Shown: in pieces, positions 1 through 8,357 of the stretch
How the letters are laid out: each line of letters opens with the position of its first letter
Position numbering within the stretch: position 1 is the first letter of the stretch
Assembly: GCA_030429105.1 (NCBI GenBank)
Contig: JAUIDE010000026.1
Location: forward strand, 1-44,507
Length of the DNA: 44,507 nucleotides
Direction: 5' to 3'
DNA from: Alphaproteobacteria bacterium
GTDB lineage: Bacteria > Pseudomonadota > Alphaproteobacteria > Rhodobacterales > Rhodobacteraceae
Program-made: the position numbers and the translations under genes
Notes under the pieces: model-generated
Databases searched by the model: none
Told to the model about the DNA's origin: nothing
The model's input: only the letters and a program-made list of their open reading frames with translations

Positions 1-1101
1 CTCGAAACTCTCGTAGGGATGATGAAGGAGCATGTCCTTCTGGCGGATCGCGGCGAAGATGTCCCCGTCATGGTCCTTCACCCGCTCCGGCATCCGCGGC
101 TGGTAGGCGGGGAAGAGGAGGTCCGGCCGCTCGACCCGCGTCAGCTCCGAGAGCCGCGCGATGCCGACGATCCCTTCCACAGGGATCACCTCGTCATCCG
201 CCATGCCCATCGCCCCGGCGATGAGCGCGCGGAGGGGGGGCGGCGCGTCCGTCGTGATCTGGAGGCGGATCGCCTCGCCGCGCCGGCGGCGGCGGAGCGC
301 CGTCTCGAACTCGCGCACGAGATCCTCCGCCTCCTCCTCCACTTCGAGGTCGCTGTCGCGGAGCACGCGGAACTCGCAGCGCCCTTCGGGCGCGTAGCCG
401 GGGAAGATCAGCGGCAGATGCAGCTCGAGCAGCGTCTCCAGCGGCAGGAGGCGCGCCACGCCCTCCCGGTCTTCCAGCCGGAGGAACCGGTCGATCTGGG
501 AGGGGATGGGCAGCAGCGCCTCCAGCCCCTCCCCGTCCCTTTCCCGCCGCAGCATGAGCGCGAGCGCGTAGCCGAGATTGGGAATGAAGGGGAAGGGATG
601 CGCCGGGTCCACCGCCAGCGGCGTCAGGATCGGGAAGACATTGTCAAGGAAATGAACCTCAAGCGCCTCGCGGTCCAGCTCCGAGAGATCCTCGGGGCGG
701 GCGAGGATGATCCGCTCCCGCCGCAGGTCCTCCTGCAGGCCGGTCCAGATCCTGTCCTGCTCGGCCATGAGGCGCCGCGCCTCCGCCTCGATCAGCGTCA
801 GTTGCTCGGCCGGCGTCCGCCCGTCATCCGAGGGGCGGATGACGCCGGTGCGCGCGAGCGAGCGGATGCCGGCGACGCGCACGGTGTAGAACTCGTCGAG
901 ATTGGCGCCGGAGATGGAGAGGAACCGCACCCGCTCCAGCAGCGGGTGCCGCGGGTTCTGCGCCTCCTCCAGCACCCGCCAGTTGAAGGCGAGCCAGGAA
1001 AGCTCCCGGTTGAAGAAGCGGTCGGGCCCCTCATGGTCGAAATCCGGTATCCGCTCCGCCGCGAAGGGTTCGATCGGATGGTTGAGGAAGTCGGCGCGCA
1101 T
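1..1101 (-). CDS. ppk1: Polyphosphate kinase 1, N-terminal part (truncated by window edge)
   Basis: This enzyme reversibly transfers the terminal phosphate of ATP to growing inorganic polyphosphate. Only the first 367 codons are visible; the reading frame is open to base 1, and the family is about 700 residues long, so the HKD-like catalytic half with the phosphorylated histidine lies outside. The translation contains the family's N-terminal ATP-contact motif NRELSWLAFN at residues 31-40, followed by LSISGANLDEFYTVRVAGI and the DPAHPFPFIPNLGYALAL block, all typical of PPK1. The ATG at 1101 is the first in-frame ATG after the stop that borders hdaA. No strong ribosome binding site is close; a GGAG lies about 20 nt upstream. 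It follows hdaA by 58 bp on the same strand, an order I know from Rhodobacterales. Family identification is secure; the exact start is less so. Confidence 0.95.
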   Translation of the reverse strand, partial: MRADFLNHPIEPFAAERIPDFDHEGPDRFFNRELSWLAFNWRVLEEAQNPRHPLLERVRFLSISGANLDEFYTVRVAGIRSLARTGVIRPSDDGRTPAEQLTLIEAEARRLMAEQDRIWTGLQEDLRRERIILARPEDLSELDREALEVHFLDNVFPILTPLAVDPAHPFPFIPNLGYALALMLRRERDGEGLEALLPIPSQIDRFLRLEDREGVARLLPLETLLELHLPLIFPGYAPEGRCEFRVLRDSDLEVEEEAEDLVREFETALRRRRRGEAIRLQITTDAPPPLRALIAGAMGMADDEVIPVEGIVGIARLSELTRVERPDLLFPAYQPRMPERVKDHDGDIFAAIRQKDMLLHHPYESFE

Positions 1102-1159
1102 GTCGGGTCCCGGTGGCGAAGCCTCCAATATGGGCGGCGGGCCGCAGCTTCGGCAAGGG

Positions 1160-1834
1160 TCAGAGGCCGAGAATCGCCTTGGCGAAGGGCCAGGTGATCG
1201 GCTTTCCGGCGCGGAGCGCGGCGTCGTCCAGCCGCGCGGCGGCGGCGGCGGCGGCGGCGGCCGAGCGTTCCATCCGCTGCGCGAGGCGGCGCGTCAGCGC
1301 GGAGGGCACGGCGAGGCGGCGATCCTCGAAATGCTTGTCGAGCAGCGCGGCGAGCAGCGCCTCGTCCGGCGGGTCGAGCCGCACGGTCATCATGGCGGAC
1401 AGGCGGGAGGCGAGGTCCGGCGTCGCGATCGGCCAGGCGCCCGCCGCCGCCCGCCCGGTGACGAGGAGCGCTGCCCCCTCAGCCCGCGCGAGGTTGACGA
1501 GATGGAAGAGCGCGGCCTCCGCCGCCCGGTCCCCGCCCAGCCGGTCCGCATCCTCGACCGCGACGGCCCCGGCGGCGACGAGCGCGGGCGCGTCCTCCGC
1601 CCGGAGCGTGGCGGCGGAGACGCGCTCCGCCCCCGCCACGTCCGCCCAGACGAGCGCAAGATGCGTCTTGCCCGAACCCTCCGGCCCGGTGAGCGCGAGG
1701 GCCCCGCCGGGCCAGCCGCGCCAGCCGTCGATCAGGCGCACCGCCGCCTCGTTCGAGGGCGAGACGCGGAAATCCGCCCTGCCCCGCGCCGGCCGGTGCG
1801 GCAAGGCGAGCGCGAGCGGAAGCTGCGCGCTCAC
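1160..1834 (-). CDS. hdaA: HdaA, DnaA-related regulator of replication initiation
   Basis: This is a 224-residue AAA+ protein of the Hda/HdaA type. In the cytoplasm such proteins bind the replisome sliding clamp and stimulate ATP hydrolysis by DnaA, preventing re-initiation. The N-terminus has a clamp-binding motif QLPLAL at residues 4-9, and a Walker A motif GPEGSGKT lies at residues 50-57. An acidic VEDADRL segment fits Walker B. It lacks the DNA-binding domain IV of DnaA, as expected for Hda. Near the C-terminus there is a run of nine alanines encoded by a GGC/GCC triplet tract at 1238-1261, which is unusual. The start ATG overlaps the stop of the upstream exporter gene by 4 bp, implying translational coupling. 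Confidence 0.9.
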   Translation of the reverse strand: MSAQLPLALALPHRPARGRADFRVSPSNEAAVRLIDGWRGWPGGALALTGPEGSGKTHLALVWADVAGAERVSAATLRAEDAPALVAAGAVAVEDADRLGGDRAAEAALFHLVNLARAEGAALLVTGRAAAGAWPIATPDLASRLSAMMTVRLDPPDEALLAALLDKHFEDRRLAVPSALTRRLAQRMERSAAAAAAAAARLDDAALRAGKPITWPFAKAILGL

Positions 1835-2919
1835 AGGTCAATGTCCTTCTCCCGCGCCGCCTCTCCGGCGCCGCGATAGAGCCGGCCGGACTTGTACTGC
1901 TCGATGGAGAAACGGAGGAACACGCCGATCACCGCCGCCGCCGGGACCGCGATGAAGAGCCCGGTGAAGCCGAAGAGCGCGCCGAAGGCCGAAAGCGCGA
2001 ACATCAGCCAGACCGGATGGAGCCCGACCGAGCCGCCCACGAGCTTCGGCGTAAGGTAGTTCCCCTCCACCGCCTGCCCGATCACGAAGACGAGGGCCAC
2101 CGCGCCGATCCAGATCGGGTCCGACCAGAAATAGAAGATCGCGACGCCGATGGAGAGCGCGCCGCCGAGGATCGAGCCGATGAACGGAATGAAGGAGATG
2201 AGCCCGGCGAAGAGCCCGATCAGCAGGCCGAAGGGCAGCTGGATCGCCATCAGCGCGGCGGCGTAGAATCCGCCGAGGATGAGGCAGACAGTGAGCTGCC
2301 CGCGCACGAAGCCGGCAAGCACACGATCCGACCGCCGCGCCAGCTCCCGGATCGTCTCGGCATGGGGCCGCGGCAGGAGATCGTCCACCCGCGCGACCAT
2401 ATGGTCCCAGTCGAGCAGGAGGTAGAAGGCGACGACGGGCGTGATGACCATCAGCGTCAGGAAATTCACGCCCGCGGCGCCGATGGAGAGGATCTGCTGG
2501 AGCGCGGCGAGCCCGAAATCCTTGATGCGGCCCTGCGCCTCCGCCAGCGCCTCGCCGACCGCCTTGCCGACAGCGCCGCCGTCGTCGATCCGAGGCAGCA
2601 CCTTGCTCTCGAGGAAGGTGCGGAGCCCGCCCACGATCTCCGGCGCCGCCTCCGCCGCGAGCCGAACCTGGTTGATGAGGAGTGGTATGAGGATCATCAG
2701 CGCGACGACCGCGACGAGGATCACGACCGAGGTGATGATGACGGTGGACGTGACGCGGCTGAACCCCCGCCGCTCCAGCCGGTCCGCCACCGGATCGGTG
2801 AAATAGGCGATGGCCGCGGCGAGCACGAAGGGGAAGAGCACGCTGGAAAAGAGGAAGAGGAGCAGGACGAAGACCGCCAGCCCCAGCCCCCACCAGCCCG
2901 CCTGTTCCCGCAAGGTCAT
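1831..2919 (-). CDS. AI-2E family transporter (PerM-like membrane protein)
   Basis: This 362-residue polytopic inner-membrane protein belongs to the AI-2 exporter superfamily (TqsA/PerM). The N-terminal hydrophobic pair (about residues 10-45) is followed by the DPVADRLERRGFSR segment typical of the family. A long amphipathic middle region and a cluster of hydrophobic helices, including the conserved FIPFIGSILGG segment, complete the C-terminal half. The substrate cannot be told from sequence; members export autoinducer-2, sodium or are uncharacterised. It is the first gene of a minus-strand unit with hdaA, overlapping it by 4 bp, and ppk1. It diverges from the hydrolase at 3069 across a 149-bp GC-rich intergenic region in which I see no convincing operator. 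Confidence 0.9.
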   Translation of the reverse strand: MTLREQAGWWGLGLAVFVLLLFLFSSVLFPFVLAAAIAYFTDPVADRLERRGFSRVTSTVIITSVVILVAVVALMILIPLLINQVRLAAEAAPEIVGGLRTFLESKVLPRIDDGGAVGKAVGEALAEAQGRIKDFGLAALQQILSIGAAGVNFLTLMVITPVVAFYLLLDWDHMVARVDDLLPRPHAETIRELARRSDRVLAGFVRGQLTVCLILGGFYAAALMAIQLPFGLLIGLFAGLISFIPFIGSILGGALSIGVAIFYFWSDPIWIGAVALVFVIGQAVEGNYLTPKLVGGSVGLHPVWLMFALSAFGALFGFTGLFIAVPAAAVIGVFLRFSIEQYKSGRLYRGAGEAAREKDIDL

Positions 2920-3068
2920 CCCGCGCCTCCTTGTGCAGCGCGAGAGATGCGGGTTCGGGGCGGCGGGGTCAACCGCCGCGACATTCGCGCGCGCGCGACA
3001 TTTCGTGGGCGAATCCGGCCTTCCTGTGGTTAACTGGAAATCCGCGACAAAAAGAAGAGGCCGGGGCG

Positions 3069-4187
3069 ATGAAACGCCGCATATACTTCGCCAGCAACAG
3101 GGATGTCCGTCACGCGAGCTCGAAGTCGGGCGATGTATTCGGCGACCGTTTCAATGCGGACGGGCCGCAATGCTTCCGTGTCGGGCATGCGGACGTAGCC
3201 CTGAAGGGCGGCGACCCGACGGATGACGACGGCTGGAGCGTCGGCCGGACGAAGCTCTATCCCGAAACGCTCTCGGACGCCTCGCCGGCGAAGAAGAAGC
3301 TGGGCTCGGCGACGCTGTTCGAGGATCTCCGCGCGCAGCTGAAGCAGGAGAATGTCGACGTCATCGTCTATCTTCACGGCTTCGCGAACAGCTTCGAAAG
3401 CTCGGTGATCCGCGCCGCGGCGCTGCAGGACCTTTATGGCGGGGGCGCGCAGAAGGCGATCGTCGTGATGTTCTCGTGGCCGTCGAACGGTCGCGTCCAG
3501 CCGGCCTGGCACTATTTTTCCGACCGGGAGGATGCGGAGGCTTCGGGCCTCGCGATGGGGCGGGCGCTGGCCCGGCTCGCCGAGTTCCTCGCCGAGATGC
3601 GCTCGGCCGACCGGGATGCGATCCTCGCCGCGCGGCGGGAGGGCGCCGTGCCGAACCCCGCCGACCTCGTGCAGTGCACGCGCCGCCTGCATCTCGTCGC
3701 GCATTCGATGGGCAACTGGGCGCTTCGCCACGCGATCCGGAAATTCGTCGAACTGAGCGGCGGCAGGGCACCGCGCATCTTCGACAACGTCTTCCTGATG
3801 GCGGCAGACGAGGACCATGACGCGCTCTCCCGGCCGGAGAAGCTGGCGCCGCTGGCGCAGCTCGCCAGCCGGGTGCATGTCTATCACGCGGCGAACGACG
3901 TCGCGCTGACGATATCGGACAAGACGAAGGGCCTGCCGGACCGGCTGGGCGCGGACGGGCCCACCAATCTCGACCTGCTGGACGAGCGGATCGTCGCCAT
4001 CGATTGCGGCGAGATCAGCAAGACGGCGCTGACGCACGGGCGCCATCAGTATTACCGGCTGCGCCCCGAGGTCATCGAGGATGTGCGCGCCACCCTCGCC
4101 GGGGCCCCGCAGGACGGGAGGCCGGGGCGGGTGACGGTGCGGGAGGGGCGAAGCTGGCGGCTTTCGGAGGCGCCGCGTCTCACCTGA
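3069..4187 (+). CDS. Alpha/beta hydrolase of the DUF900 type
   Basis: This predicted cytoplasmic esterase-like protein has 372 residues. A conserved VIVYLHGF strand-loop at about residues 98-105 would form the oxyanion hole. The nucleophile elbow is AHSMGNW at 211-217 with Ser213 as candidate nucleophile, and a late ALTHGRHQYY segment offers a possible catalytic histidine. The NH2-terminal IYFASNRD opening is characteristic of DUF900/COG4782 proteins. I chose the ATG at 3069 because it follows a purine-rich AAGAAGAGG stretch and because codons upstream of it look like intergenic sequence. No signal peptide is visible. Its 3' end overlaps the convergent ABC permease gene by 8 bp. The physiological substrate is unknown. 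Confidence 0.85.
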   Translation: MKRRIYFASNRDVRHASSKSGDVFGDRFNADGPQCFRVGHADVALKGGDPTDDDGWSVGRTKLYPETLSDASPAKKKLGSATLFEDLRAQLKQENVDVIVYLHGFANSFESSVIRAAALQDLYGGGAQKAIVVMFSWPSNGRVQPAWHYFSDREDAEASGLAMGRALARLAEFLAEMRSADRDAILAARREGAVPNPADLVQCTRRLHLVAHSMGNWALRHAIRKFVELSGGRAPRIFDNVFLMAADEDHDALSRPEKLAPLAQLASRVHVYHAANDVALTISDKTKGLPDRLGADGPTNLDLLDERIVAIDCGEISKTALTHGRHQYYRLRPEVIEDVRATLAGAPQDGRPGRVTVREGRSWRLSEAPRLT

Positions 4188-4989
4188 TCCCGGCGCGCAT
4201 GAAGCTCTGCACGAAGGCGCGCTGGAAGAGCAGGAAGCCGATCAGGAGCGGCGCCGAGGTGGCCAGCGCGGCGGCGGAGATCACCGCCCAGTCCACACCC
4301 TGATCCACCGAAGCGAAGACCTGGAGGCCGACCGTCACCGGCCGCGTCGTCTCCGAGCTTGTGACCACCAACGGCCAGAGGAAGTTGTTCCAGTGGAAGC
4401 TGACCGAGACGAGGCCGTAGGCGACATAGACCGGCTTCGCCAGCGGCACATAGACCCGGAGCAGAACCTGCATGGTGGAGGCCCCTTCGATCACCGCCGC
4501 CTCCTCCAGCGCCTTCGGCACCTGCCGGAAGGTCTGCCTGAGGAGGAAGATGCCGAAGGCGGAGGCCACATAGGGCGCGGCGACACCGGCGAGGCTGTCC
4601 ACCAGCCCCAGCTTCGCGATGGTGGCGTAATTCTCCACCATCAGCACCTCGGGCGCGACCATGAGCTGCACGAGGATGAGGGAGAAGAGCACGCCCGCCC
4701 CCCGGAATTCGTAGCGCGCGAAGGCGTAGGCCGCGAGCGTGCAGAGCACGAACTGCGCCGCAAGGATGCCCGTCACCAGAATGGCGGTGTTGAGCATGTA
4801 CTGCGCGAAGGGCGCGGCGGCGAAGGCCCGTTCGAAATTCACCAGCGTCAGCGGCGCCGTCACGTCGAACTTCGTGAGGTATTCCGGCGGATGGATCGCC
4901 GCCCAGAAGGCGAAGAGGATCGGCGCGAGCCAGAGGAGCGCGAGCGCCCAGGCCGCGACGGCTTCGAGCGGAGGCGTGCGGCCGCTCAT
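4180..4989 (-). CDS. Carbohydrate ABC transporter permease, UgpE/MalG-like
   Basis: This is the second inner-membrane permease of a CUT1-type ABC importer, 269 residues with six predicted membrane segments. The cytoplasmic coupling-helix EAA motif is clear at EEAAVIEGASTMQVLLRVY near residue 160. It begins with an ATG overlapping the stop of the other permease gene by 4 bp and is the last gene of the cluster ugpC-ugpB-ugpA-ugpE-like. The family includes glycerol-3-phosphate, maltose and other oligosaccharide importers. The neighbouring binding protein looks most like UgpB, so glycerol-3-phosphate or a related polyol phosphate is the best guess, but this is inference. Confidence 0.9.
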   Translation of the reverse strand: MSGRTPPLEAVAAWALALLWLAPILFAFWAAIHPPEYLTKFDVTAPLTLVNFERAFAAAPFAQYMLNTAILVTGILAAQFVLCTLAAYAFARYEFRGAGVLFSLILVQLMVAPEVLMVENYATIAKLGLVDSLAGVAAPYVASAFGIFLLRQTFRQVPKALEEAAVIEGASTMQVLLRVYVPLAKPVYVAYGLVSVSFHWNNFLWPLVVTSSETTRPVTVGLQVFASVDQGVDWAVISAAALATSAPLLIGFLLFQRAFVQSFMRAGIR

Positions 4990-5855
4990 CGGTAATGCGT
5001 CCGCCGTTCGAGGAGGAAGAACTGCACGGCGGCGAGCGCGCCGAGGATGGCGAGGAGGATCATCGTCAGCGTCGCCGCGCCCGCCGTATCCCAGAACTTG
5101 AAGCCCGTCTCATAGATGTGGAAGAGGAGCAGGTTGGTCGCGTTGTTCGGCCCGCCCCCCGTCAGGATGAAGATGTGGTCCACGACGCGGAAGGCGTTGA
5201 TGAGCGCGTTGACGGCGATGAAGAGCGTCGTCGGCGCGACGAGCGGGATGAGGACGCGGCGCACATAGCCCCAGCGCCCGCACCCCTCCAGCCGCGCCGC
5301 CTCCCCGAGGCTCGGCGGCACCGCCTGGAAGGCGGCGAGGTAGAAGATCATGAAGAACCCCGCCTCCTTCCATACGGCGACGACCATCACCGCCCAGAGC
5401 GCGCTCTGGTCGGAGCCCAGCCAGTTGGTGGAGGGAATTCCGAAAAGGCCGAGCACCTGATCGAGCAGGCCGAAGCCCGGCGTGTAGAAGAAGAGCCAGA
5501 TATTCGCCGCCGCCACCATCGGCAGGATCGTCGGCGTGAAATAGGCGAGCCGCGCGAAGCCCCGCCCGGGCAGCCGGTCATTGACCCAGAGCGCCATGAC
5601 GAAGGCGAGCGCGATGGAGGCCGGGATCGTGACCGCCGCATAGAGCGCGCTGTTCCAGAGCACCTTCAGCACGATCGGATCGGAGAGCGCCGCGGCGTAG
5701 TTCTCCCCCCCGACGAAGACGGAGGGCCGCCGCCCGCGCGCCGTGGTGAAAAGGCTCGACCAGAAGGAAAGGATCGTCGGCCAGTGCGTGAAGGCCGCGA
5801 GGAGCACAAAGCCCGGCGCGAGCAGCAGGTAGGGGATGAGGGCGCGGCGCTTCAT
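4986..5855 (-). CDS. Carbohydrate ABC transporter permease, UgpA/MalF-like
   Basis: This is the first permease subunit of the CUT1 importer, 289 residues with six hydrophobic segments. The EAA-loop GEAARLEGCGRWGYVRRVL contacts the ATPase, and the C-terminal FFLLERRTHYR tail is typical of UgpA-like proteins. I place the start at the ATG at 5855 (protein begins MKRRALIPYLLLAPG). An in-frame TTG at 5891 would add twelve residues but sits in the loop of a strong hairpin. No obvious Shine-Dalgarno precedes the ATG. A 52-bp gap containing that hairpin separates it from the binding-protein gene upstream. Confidence 0.88.
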   Translation of the reverse strand: MKRRALIPYLLLAPGFVLLAAFTHWPTILSFWSSLFTTARGRRPSVFVGGENYAAALSDPIVLKVLWNSALYAAVTIPASIALAFVMALWVNDRLPGRGFARLAYFTPTILPMVAAANIWLFFYTPGFGLLDQVLGLFGIPSTNWLGSDQSALWAVMVVAVWKEAGFFMIFYLAAFQAVPPSLGEAARLEGCGRWGYVRRVLIPLVAPTTLFIAVNALINAFRVVDHIFILTGGGPNNATNLLLFHIYETGFKFWDTAGAATLTMILLAILGALAAVQFFLLERRTHYR

Positions 5856-5877
5856 GGCGGCGAGCGTGGGGCGGGAA

Positions 5878-5901
5878 GGGCGGGGCCGCAAGGCCCCGCC
5901 C
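5878..5901 (-). promoter_or_regulatory. Stem-loop between binding-protein and permease genes
   Basis: A perfect 10-bp GC-rich stem (5878-5887 with 5892-5901) closes a four-base loop, TTGC on the transcribed strand. It starts seven bases after the stop codon of the UgpB-like gene and lies before the permease start. It has no following U-run, so it is not a classical terminator. In ABC importer operons hairpins at this position commonly stabilise the upstream message or reduce read-through, giving more binding protein than permease. That role is inferred here. Confidence 0.6.
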
Positions 5902-5907
5902 CGTCCT

Positions 5908-7182
5908 TCAGCGATAGGCGGCGAGGATGCGGTCCGCCTCCGCCTGAGCCTCGGCGAGCGCGGCGGCGGGCTCCTTCTGCCCGAGGAGCGCGGCCTGCAG
6001 CGCGTCGTTCAGCACGCGGGTGACGCGCTGGTTCTCATGCGTCGAAAGCTCGGCCACCGCGAATTCGAGCTGGTCGCGCGCCACCGTCGCCGGCGGGAAG
6101 TCCGCCGCATAGGCCTTCATCGCGTCCGTCTCCCAGGCGGCCGGGCTCACCGCCACATAGCCGGTCTTGATCGACCAGTCCGCCGCCATCTCCGGCGAGG
6201 TCAGGAACTTGGCGAATTCGAAGGCCGCCTTCTGCGTCGCCTCGTCCACCGCGTTGAAGATGAAGATGTTGCCGCCGCCCGTCGGCGCGCCGCGCCGCTT
6301 CTGCGCCGGCAGCATCGCGACGCCGAAATCGAAGGGCGCGTTGTTGCGGACGTTGGTGAGGTTGCCGGTCGTGGTCCACATCATCGCGCTCTCGCCCTCG
6401 AAGAAGGCCTGCGGGGTCGCGCCCCATTCGATGATCCCTTCCTGCATCACGCCATGCTCCTTCGAGAGCGAGACGAGATACTCGAGCGCTTCGACGACGG
6501 CGGGATCATCGAAATTCGTCTTGTTCCCGTCCGCGTTCATAAGCTCGACGCCGTTGGCGGTGGTGAGGCCCTGGAAGAGCCAGTAAGGGAAGCCCGAGGT
6601 CGGGATGCGGAGGCCCCAGCGGGTGACGGCGCCGGAGGCGTCCTTCTTCACCAGCTTCTTCGCGAACTCGACCTGTTCCTCCCAGGTCGCCGGCGGCGTC
6701 TCCGGATCGAGCCCGGCCTCGGCGAAGGCCGCCTTGTTCCAGTAGAGCACGGGGGTGGAGCGCTGGAACGGCAGGCTCCAGACCTTGCCGCCGACCTGAC
6801 CGTTGGCGAGGAAGGCGGGGTAGAAATCGGTGAGGAAGGCCTTCTCCTCGTCCGTCGTCGCGAGATCGTCGAGCGCCACGATCACGTCCTCGTCGTAGAG
6901 CGTGAAGGTGTCGACCGAGAGCAGCACCGCCATCGCCGGCGAATCGTTGCCGCGAATCTGCGTCAGCGTCCGCGCGATCGTGTCCTGGTAGGAGCCGGTA
7001 TAGACGGGGGTCACCTTGATCCCCGGATTCTCGGCCATGAAGGCCTTGGCGTAGCCGTCGATGATCTCGGTCACCGGGCCGCCGACGGCGACCGGGAAGT
7101 TGAACACCACCTCGGTCTCCGCCCGGGCGGAGCCGAGCGAGAGCGCGAGCGCGGAGGCTGCGGCGAAGAGTGCGAGTTTCAT
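5908..7182 (-). CDS. Extracellular solute-binding protein, UgpB-like
   Basis: This is the periplasmic substrate-binding component (424 residues) of the CUT1 importer. A Sec signal peptide is visible: MK followed by a hydrophobic core and an SARA-E cleavage site near residue 21. The mature part matches the family 1 binding-protein layout. Segments such as FMAENPGIKVTPVYTGSYQD and LPFQRSTPVLYWNKAAFAEAG closely resemble E. coli UgpB (glycerol-3-phosphate). That similarity suggests sn-glycerol-3-phosphate or glycerophosphodiesters, but ligand residues cannot be verified by eye. Its start overlaps the stop of the ATPase gene by 4 bp, and a hairpin follows its stop. Confidence 0.88.
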   Translation of the reverse strand: MKLALFAAASALALSLGSARAETEVVFNFPVAVGGPVTEIIDGYAKAFMAENPGIKVTPVYTGSYQDTIARTLTQIRGNDSPAMAVLLSVDTFTLYDEDVIVALDDLATTDEEKAFLTDFYPAFLANGQVGGKVWSLPFQRSTPVLYWNKAAFAEAGLDPETPPATWEEQVEFAKKLVKKDASGAVTRWGLRIPTSGFPYWLFQGLTTANGVELMNADGNKTNFDDPAVVEALEYLVSLSKEHGVMQEGIIEWGATPQAFFEGESAMMWTTTGNLTNVRNNAPFDFGVAMLPAQKRRGAPTGGGNIFIFNAVDEATQKAAFEFAKFLTSPEMAADWSIKTGYVAVSPAAWETDAMKAYAADFPPATVARDQLEFAVAELSTHENQRVTRVLNDALQAALLGQKEPAAALAEAQAEADRILAAYR

Positions 7183-8243
7183 GCGGGGTTCCTCTCTCCC
7201 ATCAGTGATGCGGCGGGCTCCGGTTCGAGCCTGCGCCCGTCCGCGGCGAAGAAATGCTGGTCCTCGGCGGCCCAGGCGACGGCGCGGGCCGCGCCGGGAT
7301 CCGGCGCTCCCGCCCCAGCCAGCCGGACCGAAAACCGCGCGGGCCCCGCGGCGCAGAGCGCCAGCGTCTCCGCGCCGAGATAGTCCCGCGCCTCGACCGT
7401 CGCTGGGAGCCCTGTCTCCGCGAAGCGCATGGCCTCGGGCCGGACGCCGAGCCAGGCCGCGCCTGAAGGCGCGCCCCGCGGGGCGAAGCCGGCGACACGG
7501 CCCTTATCGAGCGGCAGGAGGTTCATCGGCGGCGCGCCGATGAAACGCGCGGCGAATTCATGGGCCGGGCGGGCGTAGAGCCGCTCTGGCGCGTCCACCT
7601 GCACGACGCGGCCCGCCTGCATCAGCACGATCCGGTCCGCCATGCTCATCGCCTCGGCCTGGTCGTGGGTGACGAAGAGGACGGTGAGGCCGAGCTTCTT
7701 CTGGAGCGCGCGAATCTCCTGCCGCATCTCCTGCCGCAGCATCGCGTCGAGATTGGAGAGCGGCTCGTCCATGAGCAGAACCTTGCGCCGCGCCACCACC
7801 GCCCGCCCAAGCGCGACGCGCTGCTGCTGCCCGCCGGAAAGCGCGTTGGGCTTCCGGTCCAGAAGCTGCGTTAAGCCGAGCAGCGCCGCCGCCTCCTCCA
7901 GCCGCTCCGCCTGCTCCGCCTTCGGCGCGCGGCGCACCTGGAGGCCGAAGAGGATGTTGTCCCGCACGGAGAGATGCGGAAAGAGCGCGTAGTTCTGGAA
8001 CACCATGGCGATGCCGCGCGCCTCCGCCGGCGCCGCCGTCACGTCCCGCCCGTCGATGAGAATTCTGCCGGATGTCGGCTCGTCGAGCCCGGCGACGAGC
8101 CTGAGCGTGGTGGACTTGCCGCAGCCCGAGGGGCCGAGCAGGGCGACGAATTCCCCCGTTTCGACGTCGAGAGACACGGAATCGACCGCGGGCGGCGCCT
8201 CGCGCCCCCAGATTTTCGTCACTGAATTCAGGGTAATGGACAT
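7179..8243 (-). CDS. ABC transporter ATP-binding protein, UgpC/MalK-like
   Basis: This cytoplasmic ATPase has 354 residues. It contains Walker A GPSGCGKST, the Q-loop VFQNYALFPH, signature LSGGQQQRVALGRA, Walker B VLLMDEPLSNLD and the switch histidine in FVTHDQAEAM. A C-terminal TOBE-like domain is present (roughly residue 235 onward, GVRPEAMRF). This architecture is that of the CUT1 subfamily. It is the first gene of the importer cluster, transcribed leftward into the binding protein, with a short palindrome 36 bp upstream of its start. It may be regulated together with the rest of the cluster. Confidence 0.93.
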   Translation of the reverse strand: MSITLNSVTKIWGREAPPAVDSVSLDVETGEFVALLGPSGCGKSTTLRLVAGLDEPTSGRILIDGRDVTAAPAEARGIAMVFQNYALFPHLSVRDNILFGLQVRRAPKAEQAERLEEAAALLGLTQLLDRKPNALSGGQQQRVALGRAVVARRKVLLMDEPLSNLDAMLRQEMRQEIRALQKKLGLTVLFVTHDQAEAMSMADRIVLMQAGRVVQVDAPERLYARPAHEFAARFIGAPPMNLLPLDKGRVAGFAPRGAPSGAAWLGVRPEAMRFAETGLPATVEARDYLGAETLALCAAGPARFSVRLAGAGAPDPGAARAVAWAAEDQHFFAADGRRLEPEPAASLMGERNPA

Positions 8244-8278
8244 CGCCCGGTCGCCTAAGCCGCCACAGAGTAAGAAAC

Positions 8279-8294
8279 GTCACAGTTTTGTGAC
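8279..8294. promoter_or_regulatory. Palindrome upstream of the UgpC-like gene
   Basis: A perfect inverted repeat, GTCACA-N4-TGTGAC, lies 36 bp upstream of the importer ATPase start. On the transcribed (minus) strand it sits between a TTGCGA and a TTACTCT element, so it could be an operator overlapping the promoter. A further GTGAC copy lies at about 8308-8312. The binding regulator is unknown. The arms resemble CRP/FNR-family half-sites only loosely. Confidence 0.45.
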
Positions 8295-8357
8295 AGTTTC
8301 GCAACCCGTGACGGAAGGCCCCGCCGCCCGCTGCTCCTCAGGGGGCGGCGGCGATGG

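Noticed and set aside
19-1197. Long plus-strand reading frame of 392 codons at the left end
   Set aside because: It is the antisense of ppk1. The minus-strand frame gives a clear polyphosphate kinase, and the plus frame has no recognisable motif.
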